Shown here: piece by piece, positions 40,688 through 50,702 of the stretch
Numbering within the stretch: the stretch's first letter is position 1
How the letters are laid out: every line of letters starts with the position of its first letter
Assembly (NCBI GenBank): GCA_027485415.1
Contig: JAIXRC010000133.1
Location: 1 to 64,000, forward strand
DNA from: Cryomorphaceae bacterium
GTDB taxonomy: Bacteria; Bacteroidota; Bacteroidia; Flavobacteriales_D; Crocinitomicaceae
Direction of reading: 5' to 3'
DNA: 64,000 bases
Notes under the pieces: generated by a model
What the model was told of the DNA's origin: nothing
What the model saw: the letters and a program-made list of their open reading frames with translations, nothing else
Databases searched by the model: none
Made by a program: the position numbers and the translations under genes

Positions 40688-41962
40688 ATGAACTTTGAAA
40701 ACTCCTTAGAATTTGCAAAAGCATTGGACCACCAAGACCCCTTAAAGGCTTACCGAGAATCCTTTTTAATTCCAACGTTCGGTAAGGAAAACGCGGTTTA
40801 TTTCACCGGCAATTCCCTCGGCCTTCAACCAAAGAACACGCAAAAATACCTGTTAGAAGAGCTAGATGACTGGGCAAATTTGGGGGTAGAAGGACATTTT
40901 GTGGCCCGTCGACCTTGGTTTTCTTACCACGAACTTTTAACGGAAAAAACGGCTCGTGTTGTTGGTGCTCTTCCGATAGAGGTTTGCACAACCCACAGCC
41001 TAACCACTAACCTGCATTTATTGATGAGTTCCTTTTACCGCCCACAAGGAAAACGAACCAAAATTTTGTGCGAGGCTAAAGCATTTCCCAGCGATCAATA
41101 CGCCTTAGAAAGCCAAATAGCCTTACATGGCTTGCCCGCTTCGGATTTAGTCATGGTAGGCCCTCGCGAGGGGGAGCACCTGATTCGAGAGGAAGACATT
41201 TACGCTACAATCGACGCATTAGGAGATGAATTAGCCATGGTGCTTTGGGGAGGAGTTAATTATTACACGGGCCAATATTTTGATCTTCAGCAAATCACCA
41301 TGAAAGGACATCAAGTGGGCGCCATTGTTGGTTTTGATTTAGCGCATGCAGCCGGGAATGTCAATTTACACCTGCACGACTGGGGTCCCGACTTCGCGGC
41401 ATGGTGTGGTTATAAGTATTTAAATTCTTCCCCCGGAGGAGTTTCGGGTTTCTTTGTGCATGAGCGGCATGCTTACCGCAAAGACCTTATACGGAATGCG
41501 GGATGGTGGGGACATAACAAGGAAAGCCGGTTCAAAATGGAACCGGGTTTTGATCCTTTACCTGGTGCTGAAGGATGGCAGTTGAGCAATGCCCCCGTTC
41601 TTGGAATGGCGGCTCATTTGGCATCGCTGGAAATCTTTGATGCTGCCGGAATGGAGGCGATAGGAAAGAAAAGAGACCTGTTAACCGCGTATTTATGGTT
41701 TGTGACGGAGGAGGTTTCCAAAAGAAAATCACCCAACGGAGTTCTTGAAATCATAACGCCCAATGTCCCTAAGCAAAGAGGCGCTCAACTTTCCATATTG
41801 CTTTCAACCCAAGGAAAGGAATGTTTTAACCGCCTAACAGACCTTGGCGTTATCGCTGATTGGAGGGAGCCCAATGTAATCCGCGTAGCTCCTGCTCCAC
41901 TTTACAATCGTTTTGAAGACGTGTATTGGTTCGGTCAACACCTTTTCAAGGCCCTGCAATAG
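40688..41962 (+). CDS. kynU: Kynureninase
   Basis: YFTGNSLGLQPKNTQKYLLEELDDWANLGVEGHF...WCGYKYLNSSPGGVSGFFVHERH. Confidence 0.95.
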   Translation: MNFENSLEFAKALDHQDPLKAYRESFLIPTFGKENAVYFTGNSLGLQPKNTQKYLLEELDDWANLGVEGHFVARRPWFSYHELLTEKTARVVGALPIEVCTTHSLTTNLHLLMSSFYRPQGKRTKILCEAKAFPSDQYALESQIALHGLPASDLVMVGPREGEHLIREEDIYATIDALGDELAMVLWGGVNYYTGQYFDLQQITMKGHQVGAIVGFDLAHAAGNVNLHLHDWGPDFAAWCGYKYLNSSPGGVSGFFVHERHAYRKDLIRNAGWWGHNKESRFKMEPGFDPLPGAEGWQLSNAPVLGMAAHLASLEIFDAAGMEAIGKKRDLLTAYLWFVTEEVSKRKSPNGVLEIITPNVPKQRGAQLSILLSTQGKECFNRLTDLGVIADWREPNVIRVAPAPLYNRFEDVYWFGQHLFKALQ

Positions 41963-42513
41963 GCGAAAACAACTTCTGGAAAATGTTGCATTTCTAAGCT
42001 TCGGATTTTTTGTTCTAACGATTCTGGCGTGTCCTTGGGAAGAACAGAACAGGAAAATTGCGCTAAAATTTTTCCTTCATCGTAGGCTTCATTTACCACA
42101 TGAACGGTAATACCACTTTCAGTTTCTTGGTTTTCGATCACCTTCCGGTGCACATGCTTTCCGTACATGCCTTTTCCCCCATATTTTGGCAACAAGGAGG
42201 GGTGAAGGTTAAGGATGCGATCGGGGAAAACAGCAATAACATCGGGAGTGATTTTTCTTAAAAAACCGGCAAGCACAACCAATGCAGCGTTATAACCCGT
42301 TATTATTTGCATCGCTTTGGCGCTGTCCCAAGGGTCAAGGCATTCAAAAGCAACCTCAGCATTAGAACAGTACACGTTTAAATCAGCATTTAATTGGCTT
42401 GACAAAACCAATGCTACCTGCACATCCTTCTCCTTCAACGATTGTTGAATTAAATTTATGGCATTGCTGCCTTTACCGGAAACGAGAATAGCTATGCGCG
42501 TTGGGCCTTCCAC
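41935..42513 (-). CDS. purN: Phosphoribosylglycinamide formyltransferase
   Basis: RIAILVSGKGSNAINLIQQ...NLHPSLLPKYGGKGMYGKHVH...SGITVHVVNEAYDEG. Confidence 0.95.
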   Translation of the reverse strand: MEGPTRIAILVSGKGSNAINLIQQSLKEKDVQVALVLSSQLNADLNVYCSNAEVAFECLDPWDSAKAMQIITGYNAALVVLAGFLRKITPDVIAVFPDRILNLHPSLLPKYGGKGMYGKHVHRKVIENQETESGITVHVVNEAYDEGKILAQFSCSVLPKDTPESLEQKIRSLEMQHFPEVVFAYCRALKRC

Positions 42514-42587
42514 ACTTCAAAATTAGGAAATACTGACCGTTTAGCAGGAAATTAGTTTTCAAGACACAATAAAAAAGAGCGAATAAT

Positions 42588-42618
42588 TTTGATTTTATCG
42601 AGTTTGTTTTTTTCTTTG
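42588..42618 (+). promoter_or_regulatory. Promoter TTTG-N19-TTTCTTTG upstream of acpP (one mismatch in -7)
   Basis: TTTG 42588-42591, TTTCTTTG 42611-42618, 19-nt spacing. Confidence 0.5.
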
Positions 42619-42646
42619 CAGGCTTAAACCTTTAAATAAAAGTAAG

Positions 42647-42883
42647 ATGTCTGAAATTAAAAGTAAAGTAATCGCAATCATTGTGGATAAATTGAATGTT
42701 GAAGAGGCAGAAGTAACTGATACAGCAAGCTTCACCAATGATTTAGGCGCGGACTCTTTAGATACCGTAGAATTAATCATGGAATTTGAAAAACAATTTG
42801 GTATTTCTATTCCAGATGATAAGGCTGAAACCATTCAAACCGTTGGTGATGCCGTTGCTTACATCGAAGAAAACGCGAAATAG
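42647..42883 (+). CDS. acpP: Acyl carrier protein
   Basis: [46 protein letters not shown]. Confidence 0.98.
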   Translation: MSEIKSKVIAIIVDKLNVEEAEVTDTASFTNDLGADSLDTVELIMEFEKQFGISIPDDKAETIQTVGDAVAYIEENAK

Positions 42884-42904
42884 TAATTTTTTTATTAGCT
42901 ACCA

Positions 42905-44158
42905 ATGCAGTTAAAACGGGTCGTTGTAACTGGGCTTGGCGCACTCACGCCCATCGGTAATTCTGTACAAGAATACTGGGCCAATCTCGTCAAAGGGACG
43001 AGCGGTGCTGCGCTTATTCGGCAATTTGATGCTTCTTTGTTTAAAACACAATTCGCGTGTGAAGTAAAAAACTTCGACGTTGAGCAATTTTTAGACCGAA
43101 AAGAAGCCCGTAAGATTGATCAATTTACCCAATACGCTCTTGTTGCTGTGATGGAAGCGGTAGAAAATTCTCAACTTTTGGAGGCCTCTCCAAACTTAGA
43201 TAGAATTGGTGTGGTTTGGGGTTCGGGTATAGGAGGATTAAAAACCTTCCAAGATGAAGCCCAAGGTTTTTTTGCGGGTGATGGAACCCCTCGATTTAAT
43301 CCGTTTTTCATCCCCAAAATGATTGCGGATATTGCGGCAGGCCACATTTCAATAAAATATGGTTTTCGTGGCCCCAATTACGTTACCGTTTCCGCTTGTG
43401 CCTCCTCGAACAATGCCCTCATCGATGCATTCAATTTAATTCGACTCGGAAAAGCAGACGCCATCGTGAGTGGAGGGTCTGAGGCAGCGGTGAATGAAAT
43501 GGGAATGGGTGGTTTTAACGCTTTGAAGGCCTTATCAACGCGCAACGAGTCACCAGAGACCGCATCTCGACCTTTCGATCTAGACCGTGACGGTTTTGTA
43601 TTAGGGGAAGGAGCCGGAGCTTTGATTCTTGAAGAATACGAGCACGCCAAGCGACGAGGTGCAACGATTTACGCAGAAATTGTCGGAGGAGGAATGTCAG
43701 GAGACGCATACCATATTACCGCGCCGCACCCCGAAGGAATTGGTGCCAGAAACACCATGATTGCGGCATTGGAAGACGCGGAAATAACGGCCGATAGAAT
43801 CGATTATATCAATGTTCATGGAACTTCCACCCCGCTAGGAGATGTTGCTGAAATTAAGGCGATTCAAGCGGTTTTTGGGGACCACGCCTATCAACTAAAT
43901 ATTAGTTCAACGAAGTCTATGACCGGACATTTGTTAGGTGCTGCAGGAGCCATTGAGGCTATAGCCTGCATTATGGCCGTTCGCAACGATACGGTGCCAC
44001 CTACGATTAACCACGTAACTCCCGACCCGGAAATTGACCCCAAAATCAACCTTACCCTCAACAAGGCGCAAACAAGAACGGTACGTTTCGCCATGTCCAA
44101 TACCTTTGGATTTGGAGGGCACAACACCAGTGTGATTTTCAAAAAATACGAGCAATAA
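42905..44158 (+). CDS. fabF: Beta-ketoacyl-ACP synthase II
   Basis: RVVVTGLGALTPIGNSVQEYWANLVKGTSG...VSACASSNNALIDA...NTFGFGGHNTSVIF. Confidence 0.97.
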   Translation: MQLKRVVVTGLGALTPIGNSVQEYWANLVKGTSGAALIRQFDASLFKTQFACEVKNFDVEQFLDRKEARKIDQFTQYALVAVMEAVENSQLLEASPNLDRIGVVWGSGIGGLKTFQDEAQGFFAGDGTPRFNPFFIPKMIADIAAGHISIKYGFRGPNYVTVSACASSNNALIDAFNLIRLGKADAIVSGGSEAAVNEMGMGGFNALKALSTRNESPETASRPFDLDRDGFVLGEGAGALILEEYEHAKRRGATIYAEIVGGGMSGDAYHITAPHPEGIGARNTMIAALEDAEITADRIDYINVHGTSTPLGDVAEIKAIQAVFGDHAYQLNISSTKSMTGHLLGAAGAIEAIACIMAVRNDTVPPTINHVTPDPEIDPKINLTLNKAQTRTVRFAMSNTFGFGGHNTSVIFKKYEQ

Positions 44159-44878
44159 TTGGCCATAAAGCTGCGAATTTTACCTCGAAAACGAAACGAA
44201 GACGACGTAAAGCTCATTCGTTATATCATTGATTATTTCGGTTATCGGCCCAAGAAAATGGAGTTTTTTTATACGGCACTGACCCATCGATCCATAGAAC
44301 TTAATTCGGAAACAGAAAGCAATGAGCGCTTAGAGTTTTTGGGAGATGCGGTATTAGACGCAGTAGTTGCAGAATTGCTTTTTAAAAAATTTCCAGGTAA
44401 CGATGAAGGGTATTTAACAAAGTTAAAATCCAAGGTAGTTAATCGTAAAACGTTATCGGATATTGGCGAACGCATGAACATCCGGTCTCAATTGAATTAT
44501 AGTGCCACACGTCAAGTCAATGTTGCTTCCCTGGAGGGTAATGCCTTTGAGGCGATAATTGGCGCTATTTATTTAGACGGAGGTTTCGATACAGCGCGCA
44601 AATGCATTCAAAACCATGTGCTCAGGAAATTTGTTGATTTGAATAAACTATTAGAAGAGGAAATAGACTTCAAGTCACGCTTGATTATTTGGTGTCAAAA
44701 GAAACGGCTCAAATTCAGTTTCGATATTGAAAACGAACAGCACATTCATGGATCATGGGAATATGTGGTTCAAATAAAAATAAATGGACGCGAATTCGGT
44801 AAAGCAAAAGGGCAATCCAAAAAGCAAGCAGAACAATTAGCCGCGCAAGAAACCCTAAAATTGTTGGGTGAAATTTAA
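44159..44878 (+). CDS. rnc: Ribonuclease III (TTG start)
   Basis: NERLEFLGDAVLDAVVAELLFKKFP; C-terminal dsRBD GKAKGQSKKQAEQLAAQETLKLLG. Confidence 0.95.
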   Translation: MAIKLRILPRKRNEDDVKLIRYIIDYFGYRPKKMEFFYTALTHRSIELNSETESNERLEFLGDAVLDAVVAELLFKKFPGNDEGYLTKLKSKVVNRKTLSDIGERMNIRSQLNYSATRQVNVASLEGNAFEAIIGAIYLDGGFDTARKCIQNHVLRKFVDLNKLLEEEIDFKSRLIIWCQKKRLKFSFDIENEQHIHGSWEYVVQIKINGREFGKAKGQSKKQAEQLAAQETLKLLGEI

Positions 44879-44921
44879 TGGACTGGCATTTTTTTCGTTA
44901 CTTTGTGAAAAAATTTAGCAT

Positions 44922-45152
44922 ATGTGGACAGATTTTGTTTATTCCGTAGGTGATGCTTTTACTTGGTCTTTTGGTTTTTATGAATTCGTTCAAAACCATT
45001 TTAACAACTTTTTATTGATGTTAGGATTTGTAGGATTTGCCTATTGGATGAATATTCAGCGAAAATTAAGTAAAAAGGCGAATGTTCCGTCCGAAGTTAA
45101 AGATTCTGGTTTCGAGGGGTGGTATAAAGAAGAGAATAAACAGATTAAATAA
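44922..45152 (+). CDS. Small conserved-looking single-TM membrane protein
   Basis: 76 aa; TTACTTTG element at 44898-44905; TM NHFNNFLLMLGFVGFAYWMNIQRKLSKK. Confidence 0.7.
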   Translation: MWTDFVYSVGDAFTWSFGFYEFVQNHFNNFLLMLGFVGFAYWMNIQRKLSKKANVPSEVKDSGFEGWYKEENKQIK

Positions 45153-45170
45153 AACAGGTATTATAACATG

Positions 45171-45200
45171 AAAAAGGGGAAGCATTCGCTTCCCCTTTTT
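45171..45200. terminator. Bidirectional rho-independent terminator
   Basis: Perfect 13-bp stem AAAAAGGGGAAGC-ATTC-GCTTCCCCTTTTT between converging genes. Confidence 0.92.
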
Positions 45201-45216
45201 CGTATCTTAAACGTTC

Positions 45217-45984
45217 TTATTTTGTCGATTTTACCGCTGAAATAAGGAATTCTCGGTTCATTCTTGCAATGTTTTCAATAGAAATTCCTTTAGGGCATTC
45301 CACTTCACAGGCGCCGGTATTGGTGCAGTTTCCAAACCCTTCCTCATCCATTTGACGCACCATGTTTAAAACGCGTTCCTTCGCTTCTACTTTTCCTTGG
45401 GGCAATAATGCGTATTGAGAAACTTTAGCTCCCACAAAAAGCATGGCGGAACTGTTTTTACAAGCCGCGACACAGGCACCACAGCCGATGCACGCTGCCG
45501 CCTCAAAGGCTTTGTCTGCATCGTCTTTTGGAACAGGAATAGCATTGGCATCCATCGTTCTACCAGAGGTGTTAACGGATACAAAACCCCCAGCCTGTTG
45601 AATTCGATCAAATGCCGAGCGGTCTACTACAAGGTCTTTTACAATAGGGAATGCTCGAGATCTCCACGGTTCAACATAAATCGTTTCTCCATCCTTGAAT
45701 TTACGCATGTGAAGCTGACACGTGGTGGTTCCTGTATCCGGGCCATGCGCCCGCCCGTTGATGTACAAGGAGCACATTCCGCAAATACCCTCACGGCAAT
45801 CGTGATCGAACGCGACCGGTGATTTTTGTTCGTTGATGAGTTGTTCGTTTAATTGGTCCAACATCTCAAGAAAGGAGCTGTCGGTTGAAACGTTGTTCAA
45901 GGCATAAGTTTCCAAAGAACCTTTGGCTTGGCTGTTTTTTTGCCGCCAAATTTTTAGCGTAATATTGATGAATTTCGTTGCCAT
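45217..45984 (-). CDS. sdhB: Succinate dehydrogenase/fumarate reductase iron-sulfur subunit
   Basis: [47 protein letters not shown]. Confidence 0.96.
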   Translation of the reverse strand: MATKFINITLKIWRQKNSQAKGSLETYALNNVSTDSSFLEMLDQLNEQLINEQKSPVAFDHDCREGICGMCSLYINGRAHGPDTGTTTCQLHMRKFKDGETIYVEPWRSRAFPIVKDLVVDRSAFDRIQQAGGFVSVNTSGRTMDANAIPVPKDDADKAFEAAACIGCGACVAACKNSSAMLFVGAKVSQYALLPQGKVEAKERVLNMVRQMDEEGFGNCTNTGACEVECPKGISIENIARMNREFLISAVKSTK

Positions 45985-45992
45985 AATTTTCG

Positions 45993-48005
45993 TTATTTAT
46001 AGTTTCGTGCTGCGATTTTAATGAATTCATAGTCCAGCTTTTCTTCGTGTAAAGCAGCTTTACTGGCATCTGGTCCCGTATATTCCCAAGCCGCTACCAT
46101 TTTGTAGCGCTCGTCGTTTCGCAGGGTTTCTCCTTCGTTGTCTTGATATTCCTCTCTAAAATGACCTCCACACGATTCGTTTCGGTTCAATGCATCCACC
46201 GCCATCAATTGGCCTAACTCTAAGAAATCAGCCACACGAAGCGCTTTTTCTAGTTCAGGGTTCAATTCGTTGGCATCGCCTGGAACTTGTACGTTTCGGT
46301 AAAATTCTTCGCGCAACGCAGCAATTTCCTCTATCGCTTGTTTAAGTCCCTCCTCATTTCGCCCCATCCCTACTTTGTTCCACATGATTAAACCGAGTTT
46401 TTTGTGGAAATAGTCCACGGAACGGGAACCTTCTTTATTTAGGAACATCTGAATGCGTTCGTTGACTTCTTTTTCTGCAGCCTCGAATTCGGGCGCATCC
46501 GTAGAAATTTTCCCGGTACGAATATCATCGGCCAAGTAATTTGAGATGGTGTAAGGCAACACGAAATATCCATCAGCTAAGCCCTGCATCAACGCCGAGG
46601 CGCCAAGTCGGTTTGCTCCGTGGTCGGAGAAATTAGCTTCCCCGGTTACAAAACATCCGGGAATGGTACTTTGCAAGTTGTAATCCACCCACACGCCGCC
46701 CATGGTGTAATGCACGGCAGGATAAATCTTCATTGGGGTTTCGTACGGATTTTCGTCAGTGATTTTCTCGTACATCGCGAAAAGGTTTCCGTACTTTTCT
46801 TCAATCCACTTTTTTCCTAGCGCTAGGATGGTTTCTTTCGAAGGATTATGGTCTCCTTTAGCATAGGCAGCTTGTTTCCCTTTGCTTTGAATTTCCGAAG
46901 AAAAATCCAAGTAGACTCCTTCATTGGTGTCGTTAGCTTCAATGCCATATCCGGCGTCGCAACGCTCTTTAGCGGCCCGAGAAGCAACATCTCGAGGAAC
47001 TAAGTTACCAAAAGCAGGATAGCGGCGCTCTAAGAAATAGTCACGGTCGTCTTCGGCAATTTGAGTAGGTTTTAAACGGCCTTCACGTATGGCCTCTGCA
47101 TCTTCCTTTTTCTTCGGCACCCAAATACGTCCTGAATTACGTAGGGACTCCGACATCAAGGTTAATTTCGATTGATTGGTCCCGTGCACCGGGATGCATG
47201 TAGGGTGAATTTGCACAAAACACGGATTGGCAAAATAGGCGCCTCTTTTGTGCACCTTCCATCCCGCCGAAACATTACTTCCCATTGCATTCGTGGAAAG
47301 GAAGTACACATTTCCGTAACCTCCCGAAGCAATGACCACAGCGTGGGCGCTGTGCCGTTCAATTTCTCCAGTGATAAGATTCCGGGCAATAATCCCTCGG
47401 GCCTTTCCATCGATGACCACCAAGTCCATCATTTCATGACGGTTGTACATCGTTACCCTTCCTTGTCCAATTTGACGTGAAAGTGCGGAATACGCTCCCA
47501 ACAACAATTGCTGTCCTGTTTGACCCGCAGCATAAAATGTTCGTTGAACTTGGGTTCCTCCGAAAGAACGGTTGTCCAGTAAACCTCCGTATTCCCTTGC
47601 GAAGGGAACCCCCTGAGCAACGCATTGATCGATAATGTTGCCCGAAACTTCCGCCAAACGATAAACGTTTGCTTCTCGAGCTCGGTAGTCTCCTCCTTTA
47701 ATGGTATCATAAAATAAGCGATAAACAGAATCGCCGTCGTTTTGGTAATTTTTCGCAGCGTTGATTCCTCCTTGCGCCGCAATGGAGTGTGCTCTGCGCG
47801 GCGAATCTTGGAAACAAAAAGCTTTTACGTTGTACCCCATTTCCCCAAGGGAAGCGGCGGCAGAAGCCCCGGCCAATCCTGTTCCAACAACGATTACATC
47901 GATTTTTGGACGGTTATTGGGCGCCACCAATTTCATGTGGTTTTTGTGGTTGGTCCACTTTTCAGCTAAGGGGCCTTCCGGTATTTTAGCGTCTAATTTT
48001 GACAT
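45993..48005 (-). CDS. sdhA: Succinate dehydrogenase/fumarate reductase flavoprotein subunit
   Basis: [36 protein letters not shown]. Confidence 0.97.
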   Translation of the reverse strand: MSKLDAKIPEGPLAEKWTNHKNHMKLVAPNNRPKIDVIVVGTGLAGASAAASLGEMGYNVKAFCFQDSPRRAHSIAAQGGINAAKNYQNDGDSVYRLFYDTIKGGDYRAREANVYRLAEVSGNIIDQCVAQGVPFAREYGGLLDNRSFGGTQVQRTFYAAGQTGQQLLLGAYSALSRQIGQGRVTMYNRHEMMDLVVIDGKARGIIARNLITGEIERHSAHAVVIASGGYGNVYFLSTNAMGSNVSAGWKVHKRGAYFANPCFVQIHPTCIPVHGTNQSKLTLMSESLRNSGRIWVPKKKEDAEAIREGRLKPTQIAEDDRDYFLERRYPAFGNLVPRDVASRAAKERCDAGYGIEANDTNEGVYLDFSSEIQSKGKQAAYAKGDHNPSKETILALGKKWIEEKYGNLFAMYEKITDENPYETPMKIYPAVHYTMGGVWVDYNLQSTIPGCFVTGEANFSDHGANRLGASALMQGLADGYFVLPYTISNYLADDIRTGKISTDAPEFEAAEKEVNERIQMFLNKEGSRSVDYFHKKLGLIMWNKVGMGRNEEGLKQAIEEIAALREEFYRNVQVPGDANELNPELEKALRVADFLELGQLMAVDALNRNESCGGHFREEYQDNEGETLRNDERYKMVAAWEYTGPDASKAALHEEKLDYEFIKIAARNYK

Positions 48006-48023
48006 CGTGATGAGATTAAATCG

Positions 48024-48974
48024 TTATTTCAAATAAATTAAAACGGTGATAAGGGCAAACAATCCGGGTACAAGTACAGCGAACAGTTTTCCTGCATTGT
48101 GGATTAGTGGGGTGTAACGCTTGTGGTTCAGACCGAGGGACTGAAATCCCGAGGCGAAACCGTGCCACAAGTGAAATGCTAAAGCGCCCATAGAAAAGAC
48201 ATACAAAAGCATATACATCATGGCTAATTCGTTTTTCTTAGGGTTAAAGAAGTCCATAACCACGGTGTGCAAGTCTTTATATCCTTCGTCTATAAATTCG
48301 TTGTTTTTTATGCGATTTTGTTTTTTAATATCTTCGATTTGTTGCGGCGTTATTGCTTGCCCAGCTTGTTCAGCTTGAGCAATCGATTGATTCAGACGTT
48401 GTTCAAGCTGAAGGTTTATTTTTTTTGCACTGTAAACAAGTTTATTTCCTTCAATTTCGCCCATTTCCCGTATTACTTTTACGGAAGGTTCTTTTCTGTG
48501 TACGGTGTAAAACAACGTATCTTTCGCGGTTTCTGAATAGTATGTATGAAGGGGAATTTCTTCTGTAATCTTGGCTTTCCACCAAAAATTAGCCATGTGC
48601 GTGACAATGAAAACAAGTATCAAAGTTCCCAAAACTGCCATGTAGCGCGAGGGCAGTGCGCTGTTGGCTCCCGGCTTACTGTAGGCATAGCCCTGAGGAC
48701 GAGCTTTTTTGTTTTGATAGGTAAGGTAAAACCCCTGGAACGCGTGGAAAATGATCGAAAAATACGTCACGTACGAAAGCACTTTGATAAAAGGATTGTG
48801 TGCCATGAAATAGGCGTATTCATTGAAGGCTCTTCGTCCTTCTTCACCGGTTTTTAGGATTAATTGCATGTTTCCGGCGAGGTGACCAATTAAAAAAGTG
48901 CAAAGGAATAATCCGGTTAAAGCCATCCATACTTTTTTGACAATGGATGAGGTGAGAATGGTTTTTATCGACAT
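48024..48974 (-). CDS. sdhC: Succinate dehydrogenase cytochrome b subunit with hydrophilic insertion
   Basis: SSIVKKVWMALTGLFLCTFLIGHLAGNMQL; HLWHGFASGFQSLGLNHKRYTPLIH; about 94-aa charged insert. Confidence 0.92.
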   Translation of the reverse strand: MSIKTILTSSIVKKVWMALTGLFLCTFLIGHLAGNMQLILKTGEEGRRAFNEYAYFMAHNPFIKVLSYVTYFSIIFHAFQGFYLTYQNKKARPQGYAYSKPGANSALPSRYMAVLGTLILVFIVTHMANFWWKAKITEEIPLHTYYSETAKDTLFYTVHRKEPSVKVIREMGEIEGNKLVYSAKKINLQLEQRLNQSIAQAEQAGQAITPQQIEDIKKQNRIKNNEFIDEGYKDLHTVVMDFFNPKKNELAMMYMLLYVFSMGALAFHLWHGFASGFQSLGLNHKRYTPLIHNAGKLFAVLVPGLFALITVLIYLK

Positions 48975-49048
48975 GGGTTAAATTTTAACAATGCAAAGGT
49001 AAGGCTATCAACAAATAAAACCGCGGACGGTTTTTATTTAGAATGATT

Positions 49049-49942
49049 TTAGATAAACAACGAAGACCCTTGTTCAGTAACGGTTAATCGGACTGATTTC
49101 CCCAAGATAAGTGCCTGATTATCATCGATGTGACCTGCAGGAAACCCGAAAGCTACAGGGATGTTTAAGTTACCGACTTGCTCCACGACCAATTCCTCTA
49201 GGGTTTTACCGAACGGCACGTCCGTGTCTTCCATGTCCGTAAAGCCTCCAAGAATCAGCCCTTTAATTTTACTAAAGGCTCCCGCCATCCGCAAGGCGTA
49301 TAACATGCGGTCTATTTTATATAGGTGTTCTCCCACGTCTTCTAAAAACAAAATTTTGTCGTGAAAATCGTAACACAGTGGCGTTCCTAATTGGCTGTAG
49401 ACCAAGGTCATGTTGCCACCGATTAGCGCTCCCGAACATTCCCCCAGTTGGTTATGGGGGTGTTTTGGTCCATTTACAGCAAAGGGCTTCCCAAACAAAG
49501 CGTTTTTCAAGCTGGACAGCGCACTTTCGCTGCCTGTGGTAAATCCCAAGGGCATGATTCCATGAATGCTCTGAAACCCTTCTTGTTGAATTTTTTGATG
49601 GAACAGGGTGACATCACTGAAGCCAATAACCCACTTAGGACGTTGTCGAAAACGATCCCATGAAAGGTGCTCAATAAGACGAACGCAGCCATAACCTCCT
49701 CGGGCACACAAAATGGCGGCAAACTCCGGAGCATCGAGTCCTTTTTGAAAGTCAGCGAGCCGTTCTTGGTCCGTCCCTGAAAAATAATGATAACGGCCTA
49801 GGCAATGGTCGGCGATTTCAACAGCTAATCCCCAACTTTCGATCATTTCTTTAGCCGCATAAACGGTGGACTCTTCAATGGCTTTTGCCGGTGCGGTAAG
49901 GTAAATGGCTTCTCCAGCGGTTAAAAAAGGAGGGGCAATCAT
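49049..49942 (-). CDS. LD-carboxypeptidase (S66 family)
   Basis: AAILCARGGYGCVRLIEHLSWD...VIGFSDVTLFH...GALIGGNMTLV...FLEDVGEHLYKIDRML. Confidence 0.93.
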   Translation of the reverse strand: MIAPPFLTAGEAIYLTAPAKAIEESTVYAAKEMIESWGLAVEIADHCLGRYHYFSGTDQERLADFQKGLDAPEFAAILCARGGYGCVRLIEHLSWDRFRQRPKWVIGFSDVTLFHQKIQQEGFQSIHGIMPLGFTTGSESALSSLKNALFGKPFAVNGPKHPHNQLGECSGALIGGNMTLVYSQLGTPLCYDFHDKILFLEDVGEHLYKIDRMLYALRMAGAFSKIKGLILGGFTDMEDTDVPFGKTLEELVVEQVGNLNIPVAFGFPAGHIDDNQALILGKSVRLTVTEQGSSLFI

Positions 49943-50616
49943 GGTTGAGCGATAATGAGGTGTTGAGCAAGTATTAAATCCAAGGGAGTCGTGATTTTGA
50001 TGTTTTCATCGTTGCCAGGAATCAGCCCAACCTTTTTGCCGATCCGTTCCACAAGGCTTGCATCGTCGGTAAGGTTCGGGTCAAATTCAAGTCGATAGGC
50101 TGCGTGTAAAATCTCTGTTGGAAAACATTGAGGGGTTTGTACGCTCAGGTATTCACTCCGTGGAACCGCCTCGCTGCCGTTTAGCGTTGTTTTTCGAAGG
50201 GAATCCCTCAAAGGAACGACAGGAACAACGCCGTCGTTCGATGCGATAGCCGCTTGGATTCTTTCCACGGTTTCTCGCGAAACGAAAGGCCGAACGGCAT
50301 CGTGAACCCCGGTCCAAGGCGTATCCACTAAGGCAAGCGCGTTTTTAACGGAGTCGTAGCGCTCTTGGCCCCCATCCACCAGCACGCAGCGCTTTTCCAA
50401 CGAAAACCCTCGAAGGTGCGCGTGCATATAGTCCCTCCACGAAGGATCCATGGGAATGATGAATTTAGGTTCTTCAAAATATCGATCTAAGGCAAGTAAG
50501 GTGTGCAACAGGATCGGTTTTTCTTGAATTTCCAAGTATTGTTTGGGGCGGTCTGCCCCCATGCGCGAACCAACGCCTCCAGAAGGAACAATAAGCGTCC
50601 AAGGATTCATGCTCAA
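49939..50616 (-). CDS. ispD: 2-C-methyl-D-erythritol 4-phosphate cytidylyltransferase
   Basis: IVPSGGVGSRMGADRPKQYLEIQEKPILLHTL...VHDAVRPFVS...VQTPQCFP...TDDASLVE. Confidence 0.95.
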   Translation of the reverse strand: MSMNPWTLIVPSGGVGSRMGADRPKQYLEIQEKPILLHTLLALDRYFEEPKFIIPMDPSWRDYMHAHLRGFSLEKRCVLVDGGQERYDSVKNALALVDTPWTGVHDAVRPFVSRETVERIQAAIASNDGVVPVVPLRDSLRKTTLNGSEAVPRSEYLSVQTPQCFPTEILHAAYRLEFDPNLTDDASLVERIGKKVGLIPGNDENIKITTPLDLILAQHLIIAQP

Positions 50617-50678
50617 AAATAAGCATATTCTTTCATCAATTCTCTGCGGACCTTAAGCAGGAATATCCTTCCTTTTCC

Positions 50679-50686
50679 TACCTTTG
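50679..50686 (+). promoter_or_regulatory. -7 element TACCTTTG upstream of cysS
   Basis: Matches TAnnTTTG, 16 nt before the ATG. Confidence 0.5.
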
Positions 50687-50702
50687 CTTTATTAATTAAA
50701 GC

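Noticed and set aside
40688-41962. Orphan kynureninase as a sign of an unusual tryptophan pathway
   Set aside because: Kynureninase is common in Bacteroidota and partner genes may be elsewhere; not informative from one window
47162-48036. Multiple overlapping ORFs on both strands opposite sdhA
   Set aside because: Antisense/out-of-frame to a strongly recognisable SdhA; no independent evidence
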